From a bacterium UBA1790 (lineage in GTDB: Bacteria; Bacteroidota; Bacteroidia; Bacteroidales; Muribaculaceae): DNA of 6,070 nt. Numbering within the stretch: position 1 is the stretch's first letter; every line of letters starts with the position of its first letter. Both the position numbers and the translations under genes were made by a program. Shown in pieces: positions 5,949-6,070 of the stretch. The notes under the pieces were generated by a model that saw nothing but the letters and a program-made list of their open reading frames with translations, did not search any database and was not told where the DNA came from. The DNA is taken from contig DCGA01000180.1 of the NCBI GenBank assembly GCA_002314465.1, positions 1 to 6,070 of the forward strand. Reading direction: 5' to 3'.

Positions 5949-5955
5949 TAGCAAT
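5682..5955 (+). repeat. 11-nt direct repeat at two adjacent gene starts (5682-5692 and 5945-5955)
   Basis: ATGATAGCAAT occurs exactly at the start codon of the small Cys/His gene and again at the start codon of hisH, 263 nt apart. Both proteins therefore begin M-I-A-I. The copies are in different frames relative to each other, so they are not part of one coding repeat. A duplicated hisH 5' end is one explanation; shared start-codon preference is another. Confidence 0.6.
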
Positions 5956-6070
5956 CGTGAAATATAATGCCGGCAATGTATTCTCGGTGATGTGCGCAAT
6001 GCAACGCCTGGGAGTAGATGCCGTGGTTACCGACGACCACGACACGCTGCACAACGCCGACAAGGTGATA
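5945..6070 (+). CDS. hisH: Imidazole glycerol phosphate synthase, glutaminase subunit HisH (3'-truncated)
   Basis: The first 42 codons are visible and the frame runs off the window end. HisH is a cytosolic class-I glutamine amidotransferase. It hydrolyses glutamine and channels ammonia to HisF, which makes imidazole glycerol phosphate and AICAR in histidine synthesis. The start 'MIAIVKYNAGNVFSV' matches the family N-terminus, in which an acidic or polar Y/N-x-G-N turn follows the first strand. 'AMQRLGVDAVVTDD' and 'LHNADKVI' continue the Rossmann-like pattern of helix, second strand and the run toward the 'PGVG' oxyanion motif, which would lie just past the edge. The catalytic Cys, His and Glu are outside the window. 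The start overlaps the stop of the preceding small gene (ATGA), which suggests translational coupling. In Bacteroidetes hisA, hisF and hisI commonly follow. Confidence 0.88.
   Translation, partial: MIAIVKYNAGNVFSVMCAMQRLGVDAVVTDDHDTLHNADKVI

Noticed and set aside
5713..6063. Minus-strand open frames opposite the small Cys/His gene and hisH
   Set aside because: They cover a region where the plus strand has a signal peptide gene and the recognisable HisH N-terminus. They show no domain and no promoter.

Overview
The window looks like a chromosomal segment of a Bacteroidales bacterium (Bacteroidetes). Three promoter-like sites carry the phylum's TAnnTTTG -7 element. Start codons often lack a Shine-Dalgarno sequence. 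There is an outer-membrane beta-barrel receptor of the Bacteroidetes type, a lipoprotein with the 'VDLGLSVKWAT..NVGA' domain common in Bacteroides and Prevotella, and a ClC channel C-terminus followed directly by fmt. Frequent ATA isoleucine codons together with AAC/GGC/GCC preference would fit Muribaculaceae or a relative, but this genus-level guess is weak.

Left part (1-1992, plus strand): the C-terminal CBS domain of a ClC-type chloride channel (cut by the window edge), then fmt (methionyl-tRNA formyltransferase) 9 nt later, then a 231-aa lipoprotein 24 nt after fmt. The three probably share one transcript. It ends at a strong hairpin with T-rich flanks on both sides, which should also stop the convergent gene on the minus strand. 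A second perfect hairpin abuts it.

Middle (2007-4266, minus strand): a 727-aa TonB-receptor-like outer-membrane beta-barrel protein with a plug domain but no carboxypeptidase-regulatory-like N-terminal domain, and no SusD partner in the window. It has its own promoter in a 212-nt divergent intergenic region.

Right part (4351-6070, plus strand): a monocistronic-looking secreted protein with two SH3-like modules, driven by a near-perfect Bacteroidetes promoter (TTTG-N19-TAACTTTG) and followed by a 14-bp terminator hairpin. Next comes a second -7 element lying almost on top of the start codon of a small 88-aa secreted Cys/His protein. This small gene overlaps the start of hisH (imidazole glycerol phosphate synthase, glutaminase subunit; cut by the window end) by the 4 nt ATGA.

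The most interesting spot is 5656-5955. The small gene and hisH begin with the same 11 bases, ATGATAGCAAT. The small gene appears to sit between a leaderless-type promoter and hisH, and it encodes an exported protein resembling an Ada-type metal-binding (His/Cys) module. No mobile element, CRISPR array, tRNA or rRNA was seen.
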